Shown one piece after another: positions 55,412 through 63,981 of a DNA stretch of 64,000 bases. The notes below the pieces were generated by a model, which was not told the DNA's origin, did not search any database, and was given only the letters and a program-made list of their open reading frames with translations. The stretch spans positions 372,001 through 436,000 of the forward strand of contig NZ_FMVW01000001.1 of the NCBI RefSeq assembly GCF_900102695.1, given 5' to 3'. Numbering within the stretch: the stretch's first letter is position 1; every line of letters starts with the position of its first letter. The position numbers were made by a program, and so were the translations under genes. The stretch comes from Afifella marina DSM 2698 (GTDB lineage: Bacteria > Pseudomonadota > Alphaproteobacteria > Rhizobiales > Afifellaceae).

Positions 55412-56323
55412 GTGAGCCCGCTTTCGCCAGATACCTCCCTCGCCCCCCTCAAGGAGCTTTTGCGCTTCTATGTTGAGAACGGCGTCGATTGCGCCGTGGA
55501 TGAGGCGGGCGTCGATCGTTTCGAGGAAACGCGCGAAAGGATGGCCGCACGCGAGATGGTGGCCCGCCAGGCGCCCTCGCAGCAACAGGGCAAACCCGCC
55601 GGGGCGCAATACCGCGAAGACGCGCCACGTGCGCCCGACGACCGGCCGCGCCGGAGCGAAGCGCGCCCGCAACCGCCAGCGGCACCGCCGGTCGCGCCCG
55701 CGGCCCTTCCATCGGAAGAGGCGGTGATGGCCGCACGCGAAGCTGCCCGCGGCGCGGCATCTCTCGATGAGCTGCGCGAAATTCTGGCGGGCTTCGACGG
55801 GTGCAATCTGAAGCGCACGGCGACGCAGCTCGTATTCGCCGATGGTAACCCCGAAGGTCGGGTCATGCTGGTCGGCGAAGCGCCTGGCCGTGACGAGGAT
55901 CTGCAGGGTGTGCCCTTCGTCGGGCGTTCAGGACGGCTCCTTGATCGTATGCTGGCTGCGATCGGGCTCGATCGCACCGGCGTCTATATCGCCAACACGA
56001 TCCCCTGGCGCCCGCCCGGCAACCGCGATCCCTCGCCGATGGAGCGGGCGATCTGCCGGCCCTTCATTCAGCAGCAGATCCGTCTGGCTAATCCCGATTT
56101 TTTGATCCTGCTCGGCAATGCCGCCGCCAAGGAAATGCTCGACACGACGATGGGCATCACGCGGCTGCGCGGTCGTTGGATCGATTTCGATACGGGGGCC
56201 CGCCAAGTCCGTGCGATGGCGACGTTTCACCCGGCTTATCTCTTGCGCAATCCGCTTCAGAAGAAGCTCGTCTGGCGCGATTTGTTGACCCTGAAAGCTG
56301 CTCTCGAAGAGCCGCAAGACTGA
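55412..56323 (+). CDS. Family 4-like uracil-DNA glycosylase with reduced cluster cysteines
   Basis: A 303-aa uracil-DNA glycosylase of the family 4/5-like fold: GEAPGRDED at 155-163, FVGRSGRLLDRML, NTIPWRPPGNRDPSPME and HPAYLLRNP. Typical family 4 enzymes carry a 4Fe-4S cluster on four Cys; here only Cys131 and Cys215 align, the others being replaced (Trp199 in IPWRPP where KCRPP is usual). Residues 50-100 are a Pro/Gln/Arg-rich linker after an N-terminal helix. The start is a GTG. It should excise uracil from deaminated DNA, but a cluster-less variant is implied. Confidence 0.85.
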   Translation: MSPLSPDTSLAPLKELLRFYVENGVDCAVDEAGVDRFEETRERMAAREMVARQAPSQQQGKPAGAQYREDAPRAPDDRPRRSEARPQPPAAPPVAPAALPSEEAVMAAREAARGAASLDELREILAGFDGCNLKRTATQLVFADGNPEGRVMLVGEAPGRDEDLQGVPFVGRSGRLLDRMLAAIGLDRTGVYIANTIPWRPPGNRDPSPMERAICRPFIQQQIRLANPDFLILLGNAAAKEMLDTTMGITRLRGRWIDFDTGARQVRAMATFHPAYLLRNPLQKKLVWRDLLTLKAALEEPQD

Positions 56324-56420
56324 TCAGCAGACGGAGCTGTCGCAAAGCGTGAACGCGTGAGGGCTTGACCGTCGCCGACGCACAGGGTTACCGGCGGCTC
56401 GCGGCAATTCGGCGTCCATC

Positions 56421-57785
56421 ATGGCCAGGCAACTTCTTCCTATCGCTGCGCTCCTTTTGAGCGTGGCATTCTTGCTGACTGCGAACGGTTTGCACTCCAT
56501 CCTGCTGCCGATCCGCGGCGGCTTGGAGCATTTTTCGACGTTCTCGCTGGGCCTCGTGGGTACGGGCTGGGCGGTCGGCTTCGTCGCCAGCTGCTTCATG
56601 GCGCCACGTATCGTCCATCAGGTCGGCCATATTCGCGCATTTGCCGCCTCCGCAGCGGCCGCTGCGGTCATCGTTCTCTTGAATGCGATGATCGTGACGC
56701 CGCTGTCGTGGATCCTTCTGCGCATCTTCTCCGGCTTCGTGCTCGCGGCCTGCTTCATGATCATCGAAAGCTGGCTGAACGAACGGGCGACCAACGAAAA
56801 TCGCGGTATGATTTTCGGCATCTACATGACGATCACCTATGTGGCGATCGTCGTCGGGCAGATGCTGGTGGCGATCGGTGATCCCGCCCGCGACACGTCC
56901 TTTATGGTCGGGGCGATTTTCTTCTGCCTGGCGCTTTTGCCTTTGTCGCTGTCGCGCGCGGCCGTTCCCCAACCGCTGGCCGGCGTCACGCTCGATTTGA
57001 AGCGGCTTTTCCAGAATTCTCCGGTCGGTTTTGTGGCCACGCTCCTCGTCGGGGTCGCAAATGGTGCGTTTGGGACGCTCGGGCCGTTGTTCGGCTTCCA
57101 GATAGGGCTCGGGACAGCCCATATCGCCACTTTGATGAGCATCGCCATCATTGCCGGCGCGCTCATCCAGATGCCGGCAGGCAGGCTCTCCGACCGCATC
57201 GACAGACGTTTCATGATCGGCGGGGCCGCACTTCTTGCCTCGATCATCGGCATGGGGATAGCCGTCTTCGCGCCACACAATCCGATCGTGCTCAGCCTCG
57301 CTTTCGCGCTTTATGGCGGCACCTCCTATGCGCTCTATTCTCTCGCCGTCGCCCATGCGAACGACTTTGCGAGCGACCTGTCCTTCGTGCAGGTGTCTTC
57401 GGGCCTTCTGCTTCTTTACGGCATCGGCACGATGGCCGGCCCGCTCGTCGCCTCCGGCACGATGGAAACCTTCGGGCCGGAAGGGCTCTTCGTCACCACG
57501 GCCGTCGCCCATTTCGCCATGGCGATCTTTTCCGTCTACCGCACGACGCGCCGTGCCCCGCCGCCGCAACACGAGCGCGAGACCTTCTCCGCCGTGCCGA
57601 GCCCGCGCATGCTGACGCCGCAGACGGCGGTCTTGCAGCCAGATCCCGAAGAGCTGCCGCCGGCGCCCGAATCTGAAGAGGCTTCCGAAGCGGACGCTCC
57701 GCAGGACGAGGCCACCGCCCCGACTGACGACACGGCCGGCGAGGCGAGCGGGGACAAGACGAAGGAGACGGAGACGACCTCGTAA
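56421..57785 (+). CDS. MFS transporter with acidic C-terminal tail
   Basis: A 454-aa transporter with 12 hydrophobic helices up to about residue 380. The first begins LLPIAALLLSVAFLLTANGLH. It resembles the YcaD-like MFS branch of unknown substrate. The last ~70 residues (EELPPAPESEEASEADAPQ) are an acidic, Pro/Ala-rich cytoplasmic tail not found in most family members. No regulator or enzyme is adjacent, so the substrate is unassigned. Confidence 0.85.
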   Translation: MARQLLPIAALLLSVAFLLTANGLHSILLPIRGGLEHFSTFSLGLVGTGWAVGFVASCFMAPRIVHQVGHIRAFAASAAAAAVIVLLNAMIVTPLSWILLRIFSGFVLAACFMIIESWLNERATNENRGMIFGIYMTITYVAIVVGQMLVAIGDPARDTSFMVGAIFFCLALLPLSLSRAAVPQPLAGVTLDLKRLFQNSPVGFVATLLVGVANGAFGTLGPLFGFQIGLGTAHIATLMSIAIIAGALIQMPAGRLSDRIDRRFMIGGAALLASIIGMGIAVFAPHNPIVLSLAFALYGGTSYALYSLAVAHANDFASDLSFVQVSSGLLLLYGIGTMAGPLVASGTMETFGPEGLFVTTAVAHFAMAIFSVYRTTRRAPPPQHERETFSAVPSPRMLTPQTAVLQPDPEELPPAPESEEASEADAPQDEATAPTDDTAGEASGDKTKETETTS

Positions 57786-57917
57786 CGAGATCGTTTTTCG
57801 CACGCGCCGCGTGAGGCCAGCGCCGGTCCGACTTGAAGGCTCAGAGCGACACTTGACGGGCGGAGCCTTGCGCCCTCTTTGAACGCCGTCGATGACGGTT
57901 CAAACCTTGAGGATGGG

Positions 57918-58460
57918 ATGACGCACAGCGGTGACGAGCGGGCCTTCATTCCCGTCAAAATTGCTGTCCTGACCGTGTCGGACACACGCACTTTTGCCGA
58001 TGACCGCTCGGGCGACACGCTTGTGGACCGCATTCGGGAGGCCGGCCATGTTCTCGCCGGGCGCGACATCGTCCGCGACGACGTTGAGGACATCCGCAAG
58101 ATCGTTCGGGACTGGATCGCCGATCCCGCGGTCGATGTGATCATCACCACGGGCGGCACGGGCTTGACCGGTCGCGACGTCACGCCGGAGGCGCTTGAGC
58201 CTTTGTTCGAAAAGCGAATGGACGGCTTTTCAGCCGTCTTCCACCGCATCTCCTATGACAAGATCGGCGTCTCAACGATCCAATCGCGTGCGACGGCAGG
58301 CGTGGCGAATGCGACCTATATCTTCGGTCTGCCGGGCTCGCCCGGGGCGTGCCGCGATGCCTGGGACGGCGTCTTGAAGAGCCAGCTCGATTATCGCCAC
58401 AAGCCGTGCAATTTCGTCGAGATCATGCCCCGCCTCGACGAGCATCTGCGACGCGGCTGA
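57918..58460 (+). CDS. moaB: Molybdenum cofactor biosynthesis protein B
   Basis: A 180-aa MoaB/Mog-family protein, which acts in adenylylation of molybdopterin during Mo-cofactor synthesis. Motifs are VLTVSDTRT, ITTGGTGLTGRDVTPEAL, FSAVFHRISYDKIG and LPGSPGACRDAWDG. GAGG lies 5 nt before the ATG at 57918, which outranks the longer frame to 57879. No other moa gene is in the window. Confidence 0.95.
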   Translation: MTHSGDERAFIPVKIAVLTVSDTRTFADDRSGDTLVDRIREAGHVLAGRDIVRDDVEDIRKIVRDWIADPAVDVIITTGGTGLTGRDVTPEALEPLFEKRMDGFSAVFHRISYDKIGVSTIQSRATAGVANATYIFGLPGSPGACRDAWDGVLKSQLDYRHKPCNFVEIMPRLDEHLRRG

Positions 58461-58466
58461 CGCCTC

Positions 58467-58958
58467 TCAGGCCGGCGGCGCCATTCGCGCGGAAAGGCGT
58501 TTGGTGGACTGGCCGCGGGCAAGAGATCTGAGGTCGTCGGTCGCGCCGGCCGCCGCCATATCGGCCTTGCGCAGGAGCACGCCCCGGCGAAGCGGTTCTT
58601 CCCGCTCCAGGAACCCGAAGAGTTTTTTGCTCTTGCCGGCGAGGGTGAAGCTTGCGGCACCGCTGCCCGGCTCTTCCATCCATTCGCGAACCGCCGTCAT
58701 CCAGCCGTCGAGCGGGCGGGCGCCTCCTTCCATCAGGAGAAGCCACTCGCCGCGGGACGAAGCGATCGTCTCCGTGAGGGCTTCGCGGCCGATGAGTTCC
58801 GCACCGGCAGCATCCGCCACCGCTTCGATCTCTTCGTTGGGCGAGCCGACGACATAGGCGTCGCGCACCAGACCCTCGACCGCCGCCGGGACGAGGGCGG
58901 TGAGGCTGCGCGCCAGATGCTGGGCATCTTCGGGCGCGGAAAGGAGCACGGTGATCAT
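58467..58958 (-). CDS. Small glycosyltransferase-like protein
   Basis: A 163-aa protein with a truncated GT-A-like nucleotide-binding start (MITVLLSAPEDAQHLARSLT) and a DUF-like core (SSRGEWLLLMEGGARPLDGW). The usual DxD catalytic motif is not obvious, so activity is doubtful. I recall small proteins of this kind next to moaB in Rhizobiales, but the function is unknown. Confidence 0.6.
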   Translation of the reverse strand: MITVLLSAPEDAQHLARSLTALVPAAVEGLVRDAYVVGSPNEEIEAVADAAGAELIGREALTETIASSRGEWLLLMEGGARPLDGWMTAVREWMEEPGSGAASFTLAGKSKKLFGFLEREEPLRRGVLLRKADMAAAGATDDLRSLARGQSTKRLSARMAPPA

Positions 58959-59071
58959 GCTGGTTTGCTAGCGAAATCCAGCTCTTAACCCAACAGAAAG
59001 GTAACTGTTTCGTTAAGGCGGATGGTCCAATCCCCGGCTTCCTCGTTTCGCCTAGGAATAAAGTCACCTTT

Positions 59072-59104
59072 GTTCTTGTAATGTTCCTGTGTTCTCGCTA
59101 TATT
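59072..59104 (+). promoter_or_regulatory. SOS box (GTTC-N7-GTTC) overlapping the promoter of the radical SAM gene
   Basis: GTTC (59072-59075), TTGTAAT, GTTC (59083-59086) is the alphaproteobacterial LexA-type direct repeat; a third GTTC follows at 59091-59094. TATATT at 59099-59104 is a good -10, with the -35-like TTGTAA (59077-59082) at 16-bp spacing, so the repressor site covers the promoter. The predicted transcript start falls at or next to the ATG at 59111, which lacks a ribosome site, suggesting a leaderless mRNA. Confidence 0.6.
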
Positions 59105-59110
59105 CTCTCT

Positions 59111-60370
59111 ATGCCTGAGCCGAGCCCCACCTTCGCCCCGCCCACACCCCACACCCCAAGGGGCGCTTCCGCAGCAGCCGCAAAGCGGAATGCCGCATCC
59201 TCTGCGCCGTCACGGTTTCGCGCAGAGCGGGATGCGGCCTGGGTGGCGCTCGGCCAGGCAAACTCCGCCTCCGAAGATGGGTGGGCCGAAGAGGTCTCTA
59301 CCGCGCTGCGTCCGCTCGTGCGGCGCGGCCGCGGGGCCGTCTCCAACGAGACGGGCCGTTACGAGAAACAGACGCGGCAGCTCGTCGACGATGGCTGGGA
59401 GAGCCTCGACGAGCTGCCCCGTCTCCGCACGGAAGTGACGATCGAGCGGCCGCGCAAGATCATCACCCGCAATGCGTCGCCCGACATTTCCTTCGACCGG
59501 TCCATCAATCCTTATCGCGGCTGCGAGCACGGCTGCGCCTATTGTTTCGCCCGCCCGACGCACGCTTATATGGGGCTGTCGCCGGGGCTCGACTTCGAAA
59601 CGCGGCTTTTCGCCAAACCGGATGCGGCAAAGCTTCTGGAGAAAGAACTCGCCGCGCCGGGCTACGAGGTGCGGCCGATCGCGATCGGCACGAACACCGA
59701 TCCGTACCAGCCGGTCGAGCGCCAGTACCGGATCATGCGTGATGTGCTGGAAGTTTTGGCGGCCGCCAATCATCCGGTCGGGATCGTCACCAAATCGGCG
59801 CTCGTCCTGCGCGATCTCGACATTCTGGCGCCGATGGCGGAGAAGGGCCTCGTCAAAGTCGGCCTCTCGGTGACGAGCCTTGACCATAAGCTGTCGCGCT
59901 TGATGGAGCCGCGGGCTTCCACGCCGGCAAAGCGACTTGAAGCGATTTCAGGCCTGAGCGAAGCGGGCATTCCTGTCTCGATCATGACGGCGCCGATCGT
60001 GCCGGCCATCAACGACAATGAGATCGAGCGCCTTCTCGAAGCGGGCGCGGCGGCAGGCGCCACCTCAGCCGGCTATGTGTTGTTGCGGCTGCCGCTCGAA
60101 GTGGCGCCGATCTTCAAGGAATGGCTCAAAGAGAATTTCCCGGATCGGGCCGAACATGTTCTTTCGCTGATGCGCTCGATGCGGGGCGGCAAGGATTATG
60201 ATGCTGCCTGGCATGAGCGCCAGCGGGGCAGGGGGCCTTACGCCTGGCAGATAGGTCGCCGCTTTGAACTGGCGGCCAAGCGCCTGAGGTTGAACGAGCG
60301 GCGCTACGACATGCGCACGGATCTGTTCTCGCCGCCGGTGCCGGTCGGCGGTCAGTTGAAGCTTTTCTAG
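59111..60370 (+). CDS. PA0069-type radical SAM protein
   Basis: A 419-aa radical SAM enzyme related to spore photoproduct lyase. The cluster motif GCEHGCAYC gives Cys138, Cys142 and Cys145, followed by GIVTKSALVLRDLD and IMTAPIVPAIND of the barrel. The N-terminal ~60 residues are low-complexity, Pro/Ala-rich. I chose the ATG at 59111; the longer frame starts inside the promoter. The promoter carries an SOS box, so DNA repair or damage response is a reasonable guess. The reaction is unknown. It precedes rnhB on the same strand. Confidence 0.88.
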   Translation: MPEPSPTFAPPTPHTPRGASAAAAKRNAASSAPSRFRAERDAAWVALGQANSASEDGWAEEVSTALRPLVRRGRGAVSNETGRYEKQTRQLVDDGWESLDELPRLRTEVTIERPRKIITRNASPDISFDRSINPYRGCEHGCAYCFARPTHAYMGLSPGLDFETRLFAKPDAAKLLEKELAAPGYEVRPIAIGTNTDPYQPVERQYRIMRDVLEVLAAANHPVGIVTKSALVLRDLDILAPMAEKGLVKVGLSVTSLDHKLSRLMEPRASTPAKRLEAISGLSEAGIPVSIMTAPIVPAINDNEIERLLEAGAAAGATSAGYVLLRLPLEVAPIFKEWLKENFPDRAEHVLSLMRSMRGGKDYDAAWHERQRGRGPYAWQIGRRFELAAKRLRLNERRYDMRTDLFSPPVPVGGQLKLF

Positions 60371-60481
60371 GCGTCTCAGGCGCCAAGGACTCAAAGAAGC
60401 CTGTGTCCGAAGGTGGAAAGCGCGCCTTCGTGGGCGAGTGCCCGGCTTGCATCGTGAGAAGCCGCGGCCTATCGGCGATCC

Positions 60482-61174
60482 ATGTTGGCGACAAAGACGA
60501 TTCGCAAACCGAAAGCTCGCAAGCAGGGCGCTGCAAAATCAGCCAATGCCTCCGGGGCTGCCGGCCCGCATCTCCAGGCCGAGACGCGGCTGATGCTTGC
60601 TGGCTATCGTCGTATCGCGGGCATCGATGAGGTCGGCCGCGGCCCGCTCGCGGGACCCGTCGTGGCCGCTGCCGTCATTCTCGATCCGGAGAACATCCCG
60701 GAAGGCATCGACGATTCCAAGGCGCTCACCGCCCTGCGTCGCCAGGAACTCTATGAGGAGATCCTCGGCTGCGCCGATGTGGCCGTCGCCTATTCCTCGA
60801 CGGCAACCGTCGATCGGATCAACATCCGCAGTGCGGCGCTTCTCGCTATGGCACGTGCGCTCAGAAGTTTGCCGCAACCGGCCGATGCGGTTCTCGTCGA
60901 CGGACGCGACAAGGTGCCGAACATCGATCTGCCATGCGAGGCCCTCATCGGCGGCGATGCCTCCTCGCTGTCGATTGCCGCCGCGTCGATCGTGGCGAAG
61001 GTCTCCCGCGACCGGATGATGGCGCATTGCGATGGAGCGTTCGCAGGTTACGAGCTGGGTTCCCATAAGGGGTACGCGACGCCGGCCCACAGGGCCGCCC
61101 TGACGCGGCTCGGCCCGTGCCGTCTTCACCGCACCAGCTTCGCGCCCATCGCCGCGCTCCTCGCCAGCAAATAG
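60482..61174 (+). CDS. rnhB: Ribonuclease HII
   Basis: It cleaves RNA in RNA-DNA hybrids and removes single ribonucleotides from DNA. The 230-aa protein has GIDEVGRGPLAGP (Asp49, Glu50), the DDSKALTALRRQ substrate region, VDGRDKVP and ASSLSIAAASIVAKVSRDR with the last catalytic Asp. A basic N-terminal extension (KTIRKPKARKQGAAK) precedes the domain. A bidirectional terminator follows. Confidence 0.96.
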   Translation: MLATKTIRKPKARKQGAAKSANASGAAGPHLQAETRLMLAGYRRIAGIDEVGRGPLAGPVVAAAVILDPENIPEGIDDSKALTALRRQELYEEILGCADVAVAYSSTATVDRINIRSAALLAMARALRSLPQPADAVLVDGRDKVPNIDLPCEALIGGDASSLSIAAASIVAKVSRDRMMAHCDGAFAGYELGSHKGYATPAHRAALTRLGPCRLHRTSFAPIAALLASK

Positions 61175-61301
61175 ACAAAGAGCGGAAGCCGCGAAGAAGG
61201 GCGGACGCGGTGGGCGACCGGTCGGTCGCCGTGTCCCGGATCTCGCGCTCGACTGTCTGCCGAACGAGCCGCCTGCCGAGAGAACCGCCCGCCGAAAAAG
61301 A

Positions 61302-61327
61302 AAAAGGCGAGCCGAAGCCCGCCTTTT
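61302..61327. terminator. Bidirectional intrinsic terminator (rnhB / atpF)
   Basis: AAAAGGCGAGC (61302-61312) pairs with GCCCGCCTTTT (61317-61327) around CGAA with a single A-C mismatch; the A-run and T-run make it work in both directions. It separates the convergent rnhB and ATP synthase transcripts. Confidence 0.85.
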
Positions 61328-61349
61328 GTCGTTTCTACGTTGAAGCCAC

Positions 61350-61835
61350 TCAGTGCCGCTTCAAGCCCTCGATGGAGCTGTTGATCAGACGTTGACCGAC
61401 CGCCCCCTCGTTCTGTTGAGCGAGGATCTTTGCGGAGGCTGCGACGGCCACATCGACCGCCCGTGCCTTCACGTCGCTGACCGCCTGGGCCTCGGCCTGG
61501 GCGATGCGCTGTTCCACACCGCGCGTGCGCCGCTCGATATATTCCTCGAGCCGCTGTTTGGCCTCGGCGGCATGGGCAGCCGCTTCGTTTTCGGCAAGCG
61601 CCACGATTCCGGCCGCCTCTTCCTCGGCCTCCTGGCGGCGGCGCTGATACTCGGCCAGAAGCGCCTGCGCCTCTTCCCGCAGGCGCCGAGCCTCGTCGAG
61701 CTCGTGCTGGATTTTCTCCGAGCGCTTATCGAGCGCGGCCGTCATCATCTTCGGCACACCGAGATAGATCATGATGCCGAGGAAGGTGAGAAGGCCGATG
61801 AAGACCCACAGCGAAGCTAGGCTGGTTGCGTCCAT
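61350..61835 (-). CDS. atpF: F0F1 ATP synthase subunit b
   Basis: The 161-aa peripheral-stalk subunit of F0. It has an N-terminal membrane helix (SLWVFIGLLTFLGIMIYLGV) and a long charged coiled coil rich in Glu, Ala and Arg (DEARRLREEAQALLAEYQRR). It lies 2 nt after the b' gene and is last in the F0 operon; the F1 genes must be elsewhere. Confidence 0.94.
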   Translation of the reverse strand: MDATSLASLWVFIGLLTFLGIMIYLGVPKMMTAALDKRSEKIQHELDEARRLREEAQALLAEYQRRRQEAEEEAAGIVALAENEAAAHAAEAKQRLEEYIERRTRGVEQRIAQAEAQAVSDVKARAVDVAVAASAKILAQQNEGAVGQRLINSSIEGLKRH

Positions 61836-61837
61836 CG

Positions 61838-62410
61838 TTATCTCCGCTCGTTCATGGCTGCGGAGACGGCTGACCCGACCTCCGCATCTGCCGGAGCTTC
61901 TCCGGACAGGGTCTCAACGAGCGCCTCGGTCGTCTCCTTGGCGATCGCGTCGACTTCGGCGAGAGCTTTGTCGCGCACCTCGCCGATGCGTGCTTCGGCC
62001 GCCTGCAGCTTCTCTTCGAGCTCAGCCTCGGCCTTGGACCGTTCGTCCTCAACCTCGGCTTTCGCCTTGTCTCGGGCGTCCTGGGCAATGCCGTGAGCGC
62101 GCTGCCGGGCTTCGGCAAGCGCCTGCTCGTACGCTGCGATCGCCTCGTCGCTCTCCCGCTTCAGCTTCTCTGCCTCTGCGAGATCGTCGGCGATGCGGTC
62201 GTGCCTCTCCTCAAGAATGGTGGCAATGCGTGGCAGCACCATCTTGCTGAGCAGGTAATAGAGCAGGCCAAAGAAGACCGCGAGCCAGATGAGCTGCGAG
62301 AGATACGTCGACGGATCGAAAGGCGGAAACGCGCCATGCGCAGAATCCGCGATTTCGGTGTGTTCCGCCGCCGTTTCCGCGGCCGTCTGAGCGAGTGCCG
62401 TTGTTACCAC
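61838..62410 (-). CDS. atpF': F0F1 ATP synthase subunit b'
   Basis: The second stalk subunit, found in alphaproteobacteria and photosynthetic lineages where b and b' form a heterodimer. The 190-aa product has an extended N-terminus, a membrane helix (LSQLIWLAVFFGLLYYLLSKM) and a coiled coil. It is placed between atpE and atpF in the operon. Confidence 0.92.
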   Translation of the reverse strand: MVTTALAQTAAETAAEHTEIADSAHGAFPPFDPSTYLSQLIWLAVFFGLLYYLLSKMVLPRIATILEERHDRIADDLAEAEKLKRESDEAIAAYEQALAEARQRAHGIAQDARDKAKAEVEDERSKAEAELEEKLQAAEARIGEVRDKALAEVDAIAKETTEALVETLSGEAPADAEVGSAVSAAMNERR

Positions 62411-62480
62411 GTGCTCTTCTCCTCAAGCCGTTCGGCCGCCGGTGGCGTGTGCCCCCGGCGCGCCGTCTTCGCTGTCTGGC

Positions 62481-62708
62481 TTAGACGGCGAAGATGAGGA
62501 GAAGGGCGATCAGGAGCGAAAAGATGCCCAGCGCTTCCGTGACCGCGAAGCCGAAGATGAGGCGGCCGAACTGGCCGTCCGCAGCCGCGGGATTGCGCAA
62601 TGCGCCTTCGAGGAAGTGGCCGAAGAGCGAGCCCAGGCCAACGCCGGCCCCGCCCATGCCGATGCAGGCAATGCCCGCGCCAATCAGCTTTGCAGCATCT
62701 GCTTCCAT
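62481..62708 (-). CDS. atpE: F0F1 ATP synthase subunit c
   Basis: The proton-carrying ring subunit. Two hydrophobic helices flank the polar loop [12 protein letters not shown], and Glu58 in [10 protein letters not shown] is the proton carrier. I chose the ATG at 62708, which has AAGGAG 7 nt upstream and gives the usual 75 aa; an ATG at 62714 would be too close to that site. Confidence 0.96.
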   Translation of the reverse strand: MEADAAKLIGAGIACIGMGGAGVGLGSLFGHFLEGALRNPAAADGQFGRLIFGFAVTEALGIFSLLIALLLIFAV

Positions 62709-62756
62709 GTTCATGCTCCTTGCGTGTTGGAAGAGGATGGAGAAAAAACCGCGCCG

Positions 62757-63536
62757 TCAGTGCGAAGGATGCAGCGCGTCATTGAGGTACATGCAGGTCA
62801 AAATTGCGAAGACATAGGCCTGCAGGACAGCCACAAGAATTTCAAGGGCCGTGAGCGCCACCACCATCAGGAAAGGCAGGACCGCACCGGCCCAGCCGAT
62901 CACGCCGAACGTCGACAGCGAGATGATGAAGCCGGCAAACACCTTGAGGGTGATGTGACCGGCCAGCATGTTGGCGAAAAGACGAATGGAGAGGCTGACG
63001 GGGCGCGAGATGAACGAAAGGATCTCGATCGCGACGATCATCGGCAGGATGAGCCCGGGCACCTCGTCCGGCACGAACAGCTTCAAGAAGCCGAAGCCGT
63101 GCTTGGAAAAGCCGTAGCCGACCACGATCGCCATGACGAGAAGGGCAAGCGCGCCCGTGATCACGATATGCGCCGTCACGGTGAAGAAATACGGCACCAT
63201 GCCGATCAGGTTCGCCACCAGGATGAACGAGAACAGTGTGAAGACGAACGGGAAGAAGCGCATGCCTTCCGATCCGGCGGCTTCGCGCAGCATGTTGGCC
63301 GTGAACTCGTAGAACATCTCAGTGACGTTCTGCATGCGGCCCGGCACGAGGCCGCGGCCCCGCGTCGACAGCATCATAAAGCCGACGATCAGCATCACCG
63401 TAATGGCCATGAACAGCGCCGAATTGGTGAAAGCGAACGTGCTGTGGCCGATCTGGCCGAAATCGACCAGATTGTTGATGTGAAACTGGTGGATCGGATC
63501 CACGGTGTCGGAATGCGTCGCCGCTTCGCTCGCCAC
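62757..63536 (-). CDS. atpB: F0F1 ATP synthase subunit a
   Basis: The 259-aa proton-channel subunit facing the c ring. Five to six hydrophobic helices are visible; the essential Arg lies in [17 protein letters not shown], and helix end-motifs [19 protein letters not shown] close the protein. It is between atpI and atpE in the F0 operon. Confidence 0.97.
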   Translation of the reverse strand: MASEAATHSDTVDPIHQFHINNLVDFGQIGHSTFAFTNSALFMAITVMLIVGFMMLSTRGRGLVPGRMQNVTEMFYEFTANMLREAAGSEGMRFFPFVFTLFSFILVANLIGMVPYFFTVTAHIVITGALALLVMAIVVGYGFSKHGFGFLKLFVPDEVPGLILPMIVAIEILSFISRPVSLSIRLFANMLAGHITLKVFAGFIISLSTFGVIGWAGAVLPFLMVVALTALEILVAVLQAYVFAILTCMYLNDALHPSH

Positions 63537-63576
63537 AGCCTACCCCTTGCTTCCCCGGGCCTTAATCGGCCTCGCC

Positions 63577-63981
63577 TCAATCGTGACGGGCAGGCCCGCC
63601 GTCGTTGTCCTTGTCGAGCCTGTCGTAAGGCCCGGCTATTTTACCCGCGGCGCGCATCACATTGAGCACGCCGGCGGCAAATCCCAGCAACAGAAAGCCG
63701 ATAAGCCCCCAGGGGGAGGTCCCTGCGACCTCGTCCAATCCCCATCCCAGGGCCGCTCCGACCAGAACACCTGCGATAAACTCGCTGGCGATGCGTAAAG
63801 CAAGCGCATATCCCGACGAATCGGTGCGCTCAGGCTTATCAGCGGCCTGCCTGACCCGTCTCCCCTTGTCCAGGGTGCGCGAAAGGTCGGCAAAGCGACG
63901 TTCCAGGTCGGTATCGGCAATAGACCCATGTCCGCCGTCCGCCTTCTCCCGGCGCTCCTCGTCGGAGCGTTTGTCAGCCAT
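63577..63981 (-). CDS. atpI: ATP synthase protein I
   Basis: A 134-aa AtpI-type protein with a charged N-terminus of about 55 residues and two hydrophobic helices (IASEFIAGVLVGAALGWGLD, GLIGFLLLGFAAGVLNVMRA). It is first of the F0 genes in this window and helps c-ring assembly in other bacteria; its own promoter would lie beyond 63981. Confidence 0.9.
   Translation of the reverse strand: MADKRSDEERREKADGGHGSIADTDLERRFADLSRTLDKGRRVRQAADKPERTDSSGYALALRIASEFIAGVLVGAALGWGLDEVAGTSPWGLIGFLLLGFAAGVLNVMRAAGKIAGPYDRLDKDNDGGPARHD

Noticed and set aside
62442-63665. 407-aa plus-strand frame
   Set aside because: It is antisense to atpE and atpB; it is Asp/His/Glu-rich and a mirror of membrane-helix codons.
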